A stretch of 64,000 bases of DNA. It comes from Calonectria ilicicola. Its lineage: Eukaryota; Ascomycota; Sordariomycetes; Hypocreales; Nectriaceae. The stretch is taken from contig CP085827.1 of assembly GCA_020809705.1 (NCBI GenBank), forward strand, positions 4,526,001-4,590,000. Reading direction: 5' to 3'. A program made the position numbers and the translations under genes. The notes beneath the pieces are model-generated. The model saw only the letters and a list, made by a program, of their open reading frames with translations, was not told the origin of the DNA and searched no databases. Shown in pieces: positions 20,801 through 30,956 of this stretch (position 1 is its first letter; every line of letters starts with the position of its first letter).

Positions 20801-22011
20801 GTCCCCTGGCGACTCAGCTCGGAATTTTGTCGCAAGCGAGTCAATCCAAATAGATCGCCAAAACTTTTCCGCCCTGTGGATGAGGAAGTCCGAGTTGTTG
20901 GAGGCAGGAGATGGTCATCGGTAGAATCCCTACCCATGGAACTCAGAGTCGATGACCTTCCTCTCAATAAGTTGGTCCTGGTGGGGGATGAGGCCCCAGA
21001 GTGCGTTCCTCCAGGGGCAAACAGGGCTGCGGCGGGGGACTGACTTAATCTCGGCGCGTGCTCGCTTCTGACGGTCCCGCTCATGGCAATTTCTCCAGTG
21101 TGGGCGGAACCAGGTCTTGGCGTGGCTAAGATGTTGAGCGACGAGGTCGAACTGATACCCTGTGGCGGCTGGTTCTTCGGCTGCTGGAGGTGTGCCACGG
21201 GGAACAACGGCTCAGGAGGCTTTTTCGCCCTGCGCAATTTGAAGAAGGGTGTCGTTGGTTTCTTTGGGGTCGTGCTTGGGCTCTGGCTTGAATGGCGATC
21301 ATTGGAGCTGGCATCTGATCTTGACGACTCGGATTGTCGGTTTGGGGGCGGCGTAAGAATGGTACCGTTGGGACTGCTGTGAGTGGCTTGTGTCGAGGGT
21401 CGAGGGGACTCGGGCTCTTCCAAGGTTGCGAGGACATGTCGGCTCCTTTCCTCAGTGAAGGACCTTCTGAAGGTCTTCCTAGGCGCGGGTCGACCGGGGA
21501 CAGGCTCATCGCGAGGAATTTCGGTGGATCGGCGGAGCTTTGCACTCAGGCCTATGCGTGAAGGCCTCTTCCTGGGACCATTGAAGTCGTTGGTGGGAGC
21601 AGTAGTGATTATTTCGGGGGCTAGGGTTGATGTCAGCAAAAGGGCATGCTGGTGAGAGCAAAGGGGGGGGGGGGGTTAGGTACGTCGCGGAACAGGAGGG
21701 GGCTTCTCAGCCTGCTGCTTAGCCCGAATGGACAGTTGCGAGTCCGAGGCATTGCGAAACCTGAGGACAGAGAAGCGACGGTGTTTGTTGTTTTCCTCCT
21801 GGATTGGGGGGGACTCGGGGCGGCTAATGGTAGATTCGCGGGTGGTTTGGAGAGTGATGGCTTCGGCCTCGGCGTCGTTGTCGCTATTGACCTCAGGCTG
21901 GGTCGGGAGAGTCGGGTTCGCGTCAGCGGTAGGGGAGCCCGGCGCGAAGACAGTATGACGGCGCATGTCGGTCTCACTGGCCATGATGCCACGACGGCGA
22001 AGGAAGGGCAT
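17833..22011 (-). CDS. Sec7-PH domain Arf guanine-nucleotide exchange factor
   Basis: Predicted 1371-aa Arf GEF resembling yeast Syt1 and fission-yeast Sec74. Exon 1 is 22011-21684 and exon 2 is 21620-17833, with a 63-nt intron (GTACCT...TAG). A long Ser/Pro-rich N-terminus precedes the Sec7 domain at about 403-558: RGDESAAKYLVYLEDVASRG, RSFSFFGDPMDMCIRKLLME, then AFSLLILHTDVFNKNNKHKM. The catalytic glutamate finger is present in LPKETQQIDRF, near residue 479. A PH domain follows at about 686-818 (KVGLLWRKDIKKRK, WQEWGAILTGAQLYFFRNTS), then a short coiled coil (AARREVMQQKIAEAEEKMQE). The rest is a disordered Ser/Pro- and acid-rich tail. The factor would load GTP onto Arf on Golgi or endosomal membranes. 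A second in-frame ATG at 21984 could also start translation. Confidence 0.9.
21663..21675 (+). repeat. G13 homopolymer inside the Sec7-PH intron
   Basis: Thirteen consecutive G (C13 on the transcribed strand) lie eight bases downstream of the 5' splice site of the 63-nt intron in the Arf GEF gene. The tract makes up about a fifth of the intron. Confidence 0.85.
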
Positions 22012-24147
22012 GGCAGCGACTGCTCATGGTACGCGGCCACCAGCCCAGGCGATGCAGAGCGGGTCGAGTTCGAGTTCGAGTTGTAGTTGGGGGAGTAAGG
22101 CGACAGGAAGAAAAATGAATGCGGCGTTGCGGCTTGGGACGAGAAACACGGAAGACGTGGAAGTGGGATGTGGATGTATGCGGACGTGGACTGGCGTCGT
22201 AGACGTCCGGTACGTAGTCGACGTGCTCGGGAGACGTGGGCAAGGCGAAAGGGTCCAAGTAAAGCGGCGGCTCGAGACCTACCGGAGCTAGCGGGAAAAC
22301 CCAAGAGCAACGGCGGAGTTCATTGGGGATCCTGTCTGGCAGAGGAAGGCGAGCAGTTTCAATGGAGAAAAGGAGGAAGAGATGACCAAGGGAGGACCAA
22401 GATTGGCGATGCTGATGTCAAGGTGAAGGTCGTCTCGGTCTGCTGGACGGGGATGCGTTTGGGCAAGTCGACCGCGATGTAGCGCCAGTTGCAATGTCAG
22501 TACAAATTACACCCAGTGCCAGCGCCGCTGCAACGCCCGCCAGCCCAGGGACCCAAGGTCTTTTGGTGGGCACTGGGCACCTACCTGCTATTCGCAGCCT
22601 CTTCGGCCGTCCTTGCGCCCCGACGGCGGCGCGTCCAGGGGCTAGGACCTGGGCTAGCTGGAACCTGAGTTGGCACTCGTAAGGCCGCGGCGATTGGTCA
22701 GGGCCCTGTCAGTACAGTGCCCGGCCTACCGGATTCCATGTGGCTGGGCGGCCCAGGGTACATGCTGGACCCGCGAGAAAAGCCTGATGCCAGCTAGTTC
22801 TAATGTGGCTGGGGTACAGTGCATGATTCCCCGGCTCTGCGGGCCATGGGCTTCCATCCCTTGATGTTTGTTTCCCTCCCTCGCTGCCATCCTCTCCCTT
22901 GCTGGGTTCCTCTGAACTCCCGCTGTCCACTCCACTGCGCTGGTACCTCACAGGTGAAGTGGCAGAAGCCTGGTATCTTGGGTGCCCCAAGCGCCCTATA
23001 ACCTTCCCAACTGTAGGAAGGCACAGGCACGCTGTGGGTTCTGGCGTGCGTCCCACCTCTGCCCCCCCCTCTGTTGTTGCCCCTCGACAGCTAATTATTA
23101 GGTACGGGCTAGATGCAGCAACCACTAAACAATCGGTAGGGCCTCTATTTTGGTTTTTCTTTTTGCAAGGCGGCTCATCCACACAGCCAATGTCCTTGTC
23201 AGGGTCGCGCTGGTGCACTTTGGCACATGAGAATAAGTGCCCGACCTGCCCAGCCCTGCCCAGCCCCGCCAGCCCATGCCAGCTGACGGCGCGTCCTCAT
23301 CTCTCACCACCCGTCAACGAATGTACCGATCATTCCGGCCGGGTGACGGTCAATTCGCTTGGGCGAACCACTAAGGCAAGCTTGAAACCCGGTGCAGAAA
23401 CCTAGTTATGATGTTGGAGAGGCGCCGCTAAGGGCTTATCCCCCTTTGACAAGCTAGCAAAACTGCCGTTGTCAAGAGCACGCGTCGTGGGCACATCTCG
23501 AAACGCAAGGGGAACATGGTAAAAATAGTCAACGTCGTCAGTTCGTTTTATGCCCCACTGTGGACGCGCACAGTCAGGTACAATCCAATCCTGGAAGATT
23601 GTGCCCCCCTCTACAGACTACATGCTTTTTTTTTTTCAGGATTATCCAACCGAGCAATAATTTTCTACTAAAATAAATCACTAAATGAATAAATAATAAA
23701 AAATCATATATGATAAAATGATTTAGGTCTGGCATTTCTTATTGAGATTCTAGGACAGTCAAGTTCTGTAACGTCAAAGGTGAAGATGTCGCAGGGGCAC
23801 GAACGTACAGTCCGAGGCCGCCAGGCAGCCGGAAAAAATGCCTTCACACTGTCCAATCGACAGCTACGTACTAAACAGCCCCGCTAAGCCCCATCAGCAT
23901 GTCCCTATCCCGCCGCTGGATCACCATTACGTGCATGATTTGTCGTATTTTGGTTCAACCACTGCTCACCACACACCACCCCTCCCACGATCATCTGTAC
24001 ATTCGTTATCATCAGCGCCATCGTCTATCCCGTCCAACCTTGACCGTCCTGCGCTGGGAGTCCCGTCACCCTCTGGCATCCCCCCTCCCAAGGGCCGGAC
24101 GTCCGTGACAAACCCAACAACTGTCGTAAGCCTCTGATTCATCCAAC
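22012..24147. other. Divergent intergenic region, Sec7-PH gene / ECM14
   Basis: About 2.1 kb lies between two divergent start codons. It is GC-rich from 22012 to about 23500, with many unconvincing short frames on both strands. Near 23640-23740 there is an A/T-rich stretch (AATAAAT/TAATAAAAAAT) resembling the one at 8420-8505. I see promoters and leaders but no gene. Confidence 0.4.
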
Positions 24148-25845
24148 ATGAAATTGTCGGCTGCTCGCATCACGGCAGCGTCGCTGCTTCTACTCCAGGC
24201 CGTCAGTGCCGCCGGCATTGACGGTCAACGTGCTGCCGCCTCCAACAATCTATACACTCACAATTCCCCTACCACCACCGAAGGCGAAAACACCCGTCTG
24301 TTCCCGTTTCTCACAAAGCTCCGCGACAATGCCATCGAGTTCATATTCGGGCGCCATCCCACAAAGACCAAGGACGATCCAAAACCAACCGTACTGAACC
24401 AACTCCGCGCCCAGTACGCCAACCAGCTCGTTCTTCGATTCAACATATCTACCGCCGAAGAGGAGGGCGCCCTGGCCGATGCCGTTGGCCGCCTGTTTCT
24501 CGATGTTTGGGCCTTTACCGAAGATTACGTAGATATTCGCCTACACACGGATGAAGTTGCCCCTCTACTCAGCCTTCTCCCCAGGTCTCTCCGCTATGCC
24601 CAGTCGACTTTGATTCCTGACCTGGCTGCTGCTGTTTATCAATCGCTCCCGGCCGGTAACAATCCCCACAGTTCCGGTCCCCAACCCGGCGCTCCAGTCC
24701 TCGCTTCATCGCCATCGACAGGCGACAACCTCTTCTTCCAGGATTATCAGCCCCTTCCTGTCATCATCCGATGGATGCGTCTCCTAGAAGCCATGTTTCC
24801 ATCATACGTGGAGTACACCACCATCGGTAAATCCTACGAAGGCCTTGAAATTCCAGCCCTTCGTGTAGGAGTCCCATCCACAAGCCCAACTCCACCTCCT
24901 CGCAAGACAATTGTCGTCATGGGTGGCTCCCATGCCCGAGAATGGATTTCTACAAGCACTGTCAACTACTTAGCTTGGTCCTTCATCACGTCGTACGGCA
25001 AAGAACGACTAATTACAAAATTCCTGGACAACTATGATATTGTCTTCATTCCTGTTGCCAACCCAGATGGCTTTGAATATACTTGGAACGTCGATCGCTT
25101 GTGGCGCAAGACAAGACAGCAGACCAACCTCCAGTTCTGCCGTGGGCTTGATCTTGACCGGGCCTTCGGGTTTGAGTGGGATGGCTCTCGGGTCCAACGC
25201 GACCCTTGTTCTGAGAGCTACGGAGGCGAGAAGCCCTTCCAGGCCACCGAGGCGCTTCGGCTTGCGGCGTGGGCGCGTAACCAGGCTTGGAGAAACAACG
25301 TCCGCTTTGTCGGATTGATTGACCTCCACTCGTATTCGCAGCAGATCCTATATCCCTTCTCTTACACATGCTCAGTGGATCCTCCGAACCTGGAGAACCT
25401 TGAGGAACTTGCTGCAGGCATTGCCAAGTCCATCCGACTCTCAAACGGAGAGTCATACACTGTTTCATCTGCATGCGAAGGTGCAGTGTCAGCACGAGAT
25501 TTGGGTGGTGAACGACACTGGTCTCGAGTGGAGTCTGGGGGAGGATCCGCTGTCGACTGGTTTTACCATGAGATGCGTGCCCACTTCAGCTACCAAATCA
25601 AGCTCCGCGACACAGGTAGCTATGGTTTCCTTCTGCCCAAGGAGCATATCGTCCCCACGGGCGAGGAGATTTTTGACGCATTGAAATACTACGGTGACTA
25701 CCTCTTGGGCAACAATGGCATCGAGCGATATCTGGAAAAGGAGCATAACAATGCCCCTATCTTTGCAACAGATTCAGCCTCACGTGATGATAACGGCCAG
25801 GAGCCCTTCACGCAGGAATTGAGGAAGAAGAAGCTTCGTCGATAG
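24148..25845 (+). CDS. ECM14: Inactive metallocarboxypeptidase-like protein ECM14
   Basis: Single-exon 565-aa secreted or vacuolar M14A-family protein. A signal peptide (MKLSAARITAASLLLLQAVS) precedes a pro-domain-like region to about residue 170 and a carboxypeptidase fold from about 197. The zinc ligands are all kept: H262 and E265 in GGSHAREWIS, and H394 in IDLHSYSQQILYP. The catalytic glutamate of carboxypeptidase A, normally in the E-L-R-D-T-G motif, is lysine here (K485 in QIKLRDTGSYGFLLP). The usual N-R substrate pair is D-R in GLDLDRAFGFEW. This pattern is characteristic of fungal ECM14 pseudoproteases, which have been linked genetically to the cell wall. The stop codon is 295 bp from that of the converging MAPEG gene. 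Confidence 0.93.
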   Translation: MKLSAARITAASLLLLQAVSAAGIDGQRAAASNNLYTHNSPTTTEGENTRLFPFLTKLRDNAIEFIFGRHPTKTKDDPKPTVLNQLRAQYANQLVLRFNISTAEEEGALADAVGRLFLDVWAFTEDYVDIRLHTDEVAPLLSLLPRSLRYAQSTLIPDLAAAVYQSLPAGNNPHSSGPQPGAPVLASSPSTGDNLFFQDYQPLPVIIRWMRLLEAMFPSYVEYTTIGKSYEGLEIPALRVGVPSTSPTPPPRKTIVVMGGSHAREWISTSTVNYLAWSFITSYGKERLITKFLDNYDIVFIPVANPDGFEYTWNVDRLWRKTRQQTNLQFCRGLDLDRAFGFEWDGSRVQRDPCSESYGGEKPFQATEALRLAAWARNQAWRNNVRFVGLIDLHSYSQQILYPFSYTCSVDPPNLENLEELAAGIAKSIRLSNGESYTVSSACEGAVSARDLGGERHWSRVESGGGSAVDWFYHEMRAHFSYQIKLRDTGSYGFLLPKEHIVPTGEEIFDALKYYGDYLLGNNGIERYLEKEHNNAPIFATDSASRDDNGQEPFTQELRKKKLRR

Positions 25846-26140
25846 GCTTCAGGGAAAGGTCCACAGCACTCAGAGGGTGTTGACAGGCAGCACATTAAGC
25901 AGATATATGAATATGCGACATGAATTCTTATTTATTTTTGTTACATCTTGATATTGCCAAAAAGAACATATCATGGCAAAGGAACTGGCGTCAAAGGTTT
26001 TTTATTTTTTGTTAAACACGACTAGCTTGGACAGGGCGCAGGACTGAATGGAGGAACTCGTGCGGTTAATTTGGAATAACCATGATTAATCCCAGCAATG
26101 TATAGCTGGGGAGTTTGATAGTCAAGTAACAAGATGCTTC

Positions 26141-26822
26141 TTATTGCCCCAAAGCATATGAGACGGAGACGTAGGCAGCCAAAACCTTCAGGGAAGTGTC
26201 AAACAAGAATGATCCGATAGAGCCCCTAGGTGAACAGGTTAGCGAAAGGAGTCTTGGATCGCATAGGGCTGAGATGTTACTCACTTCATGCGGCCTTGGG
26301 GACCGTTGCCAGAGGTGTAGCCGATGGCGTAGACGACACGGGAGAAAGCCCAGCCGGCGCCAAGAGCAGCAGAAGCAACAGGGTAGCGCAGGCCGGAAAT
26401 GAGAAGGGCGCCGAGGAATGAGATCTGGTTCTCAGTGAAGTTGGAGTGGGCACGTTGGGCTTGAGGTGGCCAGTTAGTAAATGGGAACTAAGGGGAGGGT
26501 GTGGTGGCAACGGCAACATACCGCAGTTGAACTGGTAGGCCTTGGGGTCCTTCTCAGCCAGCTCGTTGGAGGCGTAGGGAATGGGGTACTTGAGACCGCT
26601 GGCCTTGCGAGCCTTGCTGGTCAGGATCATGTGGAGCGTGTTGATGAAGAAGGTCGAGGTGGCGGCCACAAGGACGTAGCTGTGTCTCGAGAGTCAGCGG
26701 CCGAAACCAGTATGAAACCCACCCTCCCCTTCTCTCTCTGGATTCCGAGAAAGCAAGGGGGAGGGAAATCTACGGGAGAAAACATACCCGTACTCGGTGG
26801 GGAGGTCGATAGTGACGGGCAT
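26141..26822 (-). CDS. MAPEG-family microsomal glutathione S-transferase 3-like protein
   Basis: Predicted 150-aa membrane protein of the MAPEG superfamily, closest to MGST3 (glutathione transferase/peroxidase of the ER and mitochondrial outer membrane). Four exons: 26822-26788, 26679-26522, 26459-26285 and 26225-26141, with introns of 108, 62 and 59 nt. The joined protein starts MPVTIDLPTEYGYVLVAATS. It then has a first membrane segment and the loop KARKASGLKYPIPYASNELA, and the signature FNCAQRAHSNFTENQISFLG formed across exons 2 and 3. Next come GLRYPVASAALGAGWAFSRV and VVYAIGYTSGNGPQGRMKGS, and it ends in SYALGQ. Four hydrophobic helices fit the family fold. All junctions keep phase. The first exon has only 11 full codons. 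Enzyme activity is inferred from the family. Confidence 0.9.
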
Positions 26823-26836
26823 TTTGGAAGTGGGAG

Positions 26837-26854
26837 GTGTGTGTGTGTGTGTGT
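26837..26854. repeat. (GT)9 microsatellite
   Basis: Nine GT units lie 15-32 bp upstream of the MGST3-like ATG; the transcribed strand reads (AC)9. The position suggests the 5' untranslated leader. Confidence 0.85.
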
Positions 26855-26879
26855 TTGGTTAGACGAAGAGGCTTCTTGG

Positions 26880-26900
26880 TTTTTTTTTTTTTTTTTTTTT
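26880..26900. repeat. T21 homopolymer
   Basis: Twenty-one consecutive T on the plus strand (A21 on the transcribed strand) lie 58-78 bp upstream of the MGST3-like ATG. A poly(dA:dT) tract here may exclude nucleosomes at the promoter. Confidence 0.85.
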
Positions 26901-28098
26901 CCTTCCTTTCTTAACACGTGTTGTGTGTAGAAACGTTGACAATCTCGGCAAAGGGGAGTTGATATCCTGGGATATGGATTCAAGAAGGTTTCGGTGGTGT
27001 TTAGAAATTGGCAACGAGAAAAGAGATGCAAAATACAGCTTTTCTTGTTCTTGTTCAGGCTGATGGGGCCAGGAATAAGAGACAATTCCGGGGCATTTCA
27101 ACAGTATATTAAATACTCCAAGCAGCTTTGCGGTCCGGGACTGGAGCTTCGGCGAGGGGGGCTCCACTCGGCGACATGCCGCTTCAAACGCCCCTGGAAA
27201 CCACCGTGTCCCACTAAGGGACTCATTTAGCGCAGCCGCAAGTGGCTGCGGACTTTCGGAGAGGGGCAGAAACGCCTGTTCGGCTCGTACGCAGCCCTAT
27301 GGCGGCCTACAGCCTTTTCGCGTGGTTCTAGAAGCGCATCCGAAAAAAGAGGAATGCAAGGGGCTTCACTCTCTCTTGGTGTGTAGTCGGCATTGAGTGA
27401 TGCCGAGGTCCCGGTGTTGGCGATAGTCCGAGAGTCAGCAAACAAACAACATGCTTGGAATGCGATAGACCACGGCAACAAAGGCACATGTTTAGGGTCT
27501 TCGCCGTTGTAATCCTGCTCTGCCACTTCGCAATTGATCGGAATGCCACATATCCTTCTCCGTTCACGACAATCCGTCCCGTCCTGGTCACCAGCCGCGC
27601 GTGACGGTATTCGGGCACGCAAGATGGACCGACGGTCCAACACGGCTCCGGGGCCGTCACGGCCATGGACAGACTCAGCCAAGAAACGTCAATGCGACGG
27701 CCAATGGATCTAGATGCTGGGCCACTATTCTGGCAATTTGATTCCGGTTGCTTATTCATCTGATCCTGTCTTGCACCTGCATGGCCCATCTCACCCTGCG
27801 TTGTCTCTTTTGTCGTCTCTTTCGTCGTCTACTGCAGGCAAAATCCTAGTGGGGCTTACTGCCCCAAACTCCGCAACCCCATTGTCCCCAAGTCCGCAGG
27901 ACCGCCACACTTGGACACCAGGCGTTGATCAATATTTTCCTTTCGTTACTCCTTGCCGGGTTTCGATTTACGAAAACTATCCGCAGTCGCGGAAATGTCT
28001 TCCAGGGCCTACTGCCCCTGTCAGTCGTTGCAGATCCTCCTCATAGAGGAAAAAAAAACGTGGCTGTGTAACTGTAACCGCATACAGTAGATGTTCTC

Positions 28099-29984
28099 TC
28101 ACCCAGTACATCTCTCAGTGGGCCGTCGCCACGTGAGGCCGAGTCCCTCAAACACCCTCCGCTCAGCAGTCTCCATGTCAGGAGCCTCATCACCACGAGA
28201 GCTGCCTTCCAAATCAACCCATGTGCCGTCTGTCCTGTTGCGAATGCCGCTGCTGTCAAACTTCCATCCCTTCTCGGCCTTGCAGTATCGCCGGAGGTCC
28301 CTCTCAAATGTTGTTGCTCCGCTCCATCCCAGCATAGCGCAACCCACCGTCTTCCATGGACTTACAATGATATCAACCCGCCGACGCGGCGCGCCCCCTT
28401 GTGTCGCATCCTGCCATACCACCATAGCTTTGTCCAGCGTGTCGAATCCCGACCCTCGGATGCCCTCTCCTCTCCACAGAAGCGGCACCTGTCCTCGCTC
28501 GCTATTTCTAGTTGATAAGCTGAGTGTATGCGTAATAGCATGTGCCTTTTCCAGACTCATGACTATCTTACCCACCACGTTCATAGTCATGACATCATCC
28601 CTGTGGCTCAAGAGGATGTCTACATCACCACATGTCTTCTTCCCTCGTCGAAACCCCCCTACAATGACCATTTCAAACCCAGCATCGAGCTTGCGGGCGT
28701 GGTCCAGGACAACAGTCCCGATACCCTCCGCCTCCTCGCGTGAAATCCCCAACTTCAGCTCGTCATAGTATTTGACTCCAATCTGCTGAGCACGACTCAG
28801 CGAATCCCATCCATGTTCGACAAGGTCATCCAAGTCCCGCCACCCTGTAGAGTATCAGCTTCCCTCGATTAAGCTTTTCCCCGTGTAAGAAGGGGGGGGA
28901 TGGGAACCAACCTTTCCGGTAAAACTCGCGTGCCGTAGTGTCCCCTACTCCCCAGATATCGTAAAAGAGCTTGAGTACCGAGACCATGGCATCGGATTCA
29001 GCCTTTTGGATCTCGCTAAGGTGGCCCGCCTCCTTCCATTGCTGATATAGCTCGGCGATTCTAGCGCCGCACCCTGGTAATCGCGCAACCTCTAGGCACA
29101 ATTAGCAAACTGCCTGTACCATTCACTGTTGACCTAATAAATTTCTCACCTTGAGAGGTCTTCAGGAGGAAGGGATAGGCGGCCAGCGCAGCAATGGAGG
29201 TTGAGTAGGCTCTAACACCAACCTGGTCACCACGCAGTAGCCGTATCGTTCTGACTTGCTTCAGCAACTCAATAAATTCCTCGTTTGGGGGGTTCACAGG
29301 GGTCGGTCGTTGACAGGAGTAAATCGTATGCAGAAATTCCGGGACTTGTGGCAGGACAACGTCGTGCTCTGATGTGGTTTCGCGGACCAGGGAAGGGGGC
29401 TGTCGTGCACGAGACTGTGAAGGAGATGTGTCTACACGACGTCCATGCCTGGCCCTCTTCGGTGAGCCTCGTGGGGTTGAGTTTTGAAGTTGATCATTCA
29501 GTGCTCTTTGCAATATCCCGCTCGCTGGCGAGCTCTTAGTAGCGTTTGATACATTTGATGCATCTGGTAAAATCTTCTCGCCTTCGTAGAGGAGATAGGG
29601 ACCGACAGGAAGCACCTCGCTCTTCTCCAACGAATCTTTGAGCCAAGCCAGCCTGACCACCCTGACTGTCTGGTCGCTCTTGCACGATGACTCTGGCGAC
29701 CTTCTCCTCTTAGAGTTGATGGAGCTGCTCGACCCCCTGTCAGGCGTATGCTCGTTAGGCGGTCCATCACGACCAACTGTTTCATGCTGCACCAACGGTA
29801 CCGTCAGGAGTTTGGCACGCCTCAGCTCAAACATGGCCCGCTCCCTCCTGTTGATGTTTCCCAGTACTATTTCTGCCTCGTTGATATCGTAGGTCAACGA
29901 TTCGATCTTCTCTTCCATCTCGTGTTGTTCCTCAGGCTGCAGGTGAGTAGGCAGCAGAAAAATGCGCGGAAACTGTAGCGCCAT
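28099..29984 (-). CDS. Family X DNA polymerase (Pol4; Pol mu/lambda-like) with BRCT domain
   Basis: Predicted 586-aa repair polymerase. Exons 29984-29150, 29091-28912 and 28844-28099, with introns of 58 and 67 nt; all junctions keep phase 1. The N-terminal BRCT domain spans about 3-135 (FPRIFLLPTHLQPEEQ; VRVVRLAWLKDSLEKSEVLP). A Ser/Pro/Arg-rich linker follows. The 8-kDa-like and fingers regions include LPGCGARIAELYQQW and WGVGDTTAREFYRKG. The palm motif IVGGFRRGKKTCGDVDILLS provides catalytic D412 and D414, and RRRVDIIVSPW provides D496. The sugar-selectivity position is Gly-Trp (G511-W512 in MLGWSGATTFERDLRR), as in Pol mu and TdT rather than the Tyr-Phe of Pol beta/lambda. Family X enzymes with BRCT domains fill gaps during non-homologous end joining. 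The second donor is GTTGGT, less usual but required by frame. Confidence 0.9.
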
Positions 29985-30956
29985 GGTTTCTCCCTGATAT
30001 CTTTTACATCAGCGCAATCCAGTATACACGGGCCATAAGCCCTCAGCGTCAAGTCATGTTGTGGACGAGTCCAGCAACCTGTTTGGAGTGCGGGGTGGAA
30101 AATCAGAAATGGCCGCTGCTAATTCGTCGTGGCTAGTTTGATGTCATTGTCATGATGGCTTCGGCTTAACGAGACAACGTTATCCTCTTCCCTTCTCTAA
30201 GAAATAAAAAAAGGAGAGAGGGAAACAGAAATGAATGAATGAATAAATAAAAGGCTCTTTTCGCGTGCGCTCATACATTTTGCTGGGTGCACACAAAAAG
30301 CTGTTCAGCTAGGGCCTTTCCGGGCGAATTCTGAGGGAGTCCAAAGAAATACTACACCTAGCAAAATGCATTGTTGCGCGCAGAAAGATTCGCAAAAAAA
30401 GAGAAAAAACTCCACGCCAAATTTCCCATCACTATTTTTCATCATTCTCGGTGGACACAATTATATTTGTAGCTATGGAATTGTGCCTTGAAGGGAATGC
30501 TGATCGAGAAAGCGGTTGACATGGATTAGTGAAGCAAAATAAGGTCAAATTATGAAGATGTAAAGTAACAAGAGATGTCAGTAGAAACGAACTACTAACG
30601 CACCCAAATCCACTATAGGATCAAGCTTAGAACCCAGGATCAGCACCACCCAGCCAGGGCATGATCATGTTGGATTTAAATAGTTCCACTAAGAAAAAGG
30701 TTCTGCACAATAACCTCTTTTGACGAAACTACCCTACACACTATATACACACCACTTTACAAACTGTAGTTGCACTCCTCATATATCATTTTGACCCGAT
30801 ACTCGGCATTTGCAGGAAATATGTTATATATCATGGTGGTATTGATTCTAATTATTATGCACTGGTAAGGTATTTGCATTCTAGCTCGACCAGAGTTATT
30901 GGGTCAAAAATCTCCTCGCGAGAGGGACTTCATCCCATCCTGATCCATTTTCGGCT
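29985..30956. other. Intergenic region between Pol X promoter and TFIIE alpha 3' end
   Basis: About 970 bp, A/T-rich. It contains a small AATG/AAAT repeat near 30230-30251 and several A runs. No coding sequence is supported. The left side should hold the polymerase promoter and the right side the TFIIE alpha 3' untranslated region. Confidence 0.4.

Larger units (their letters stand above)
26823..28098. other. Intergenic region upstream of MGST3-like gene
   Basis: About 1.3 kb lies between the MAPEG gene start and the stop of the family X polymerase, both on the minus strand. A (GT)9 microsatellite and a T21 run lie within 80 bp of the MAPEG ATG, so they are probably in its leader or core promoter. 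No coding sequence is supported. Confidence 0.45.

Noticed and set aside
22168..23405. Several 60-170-codon frames on both strands in the Sec7-PH/ECM14 gap
   Set aside because: GC-rich chance frames without motifs or plausible splice partners.
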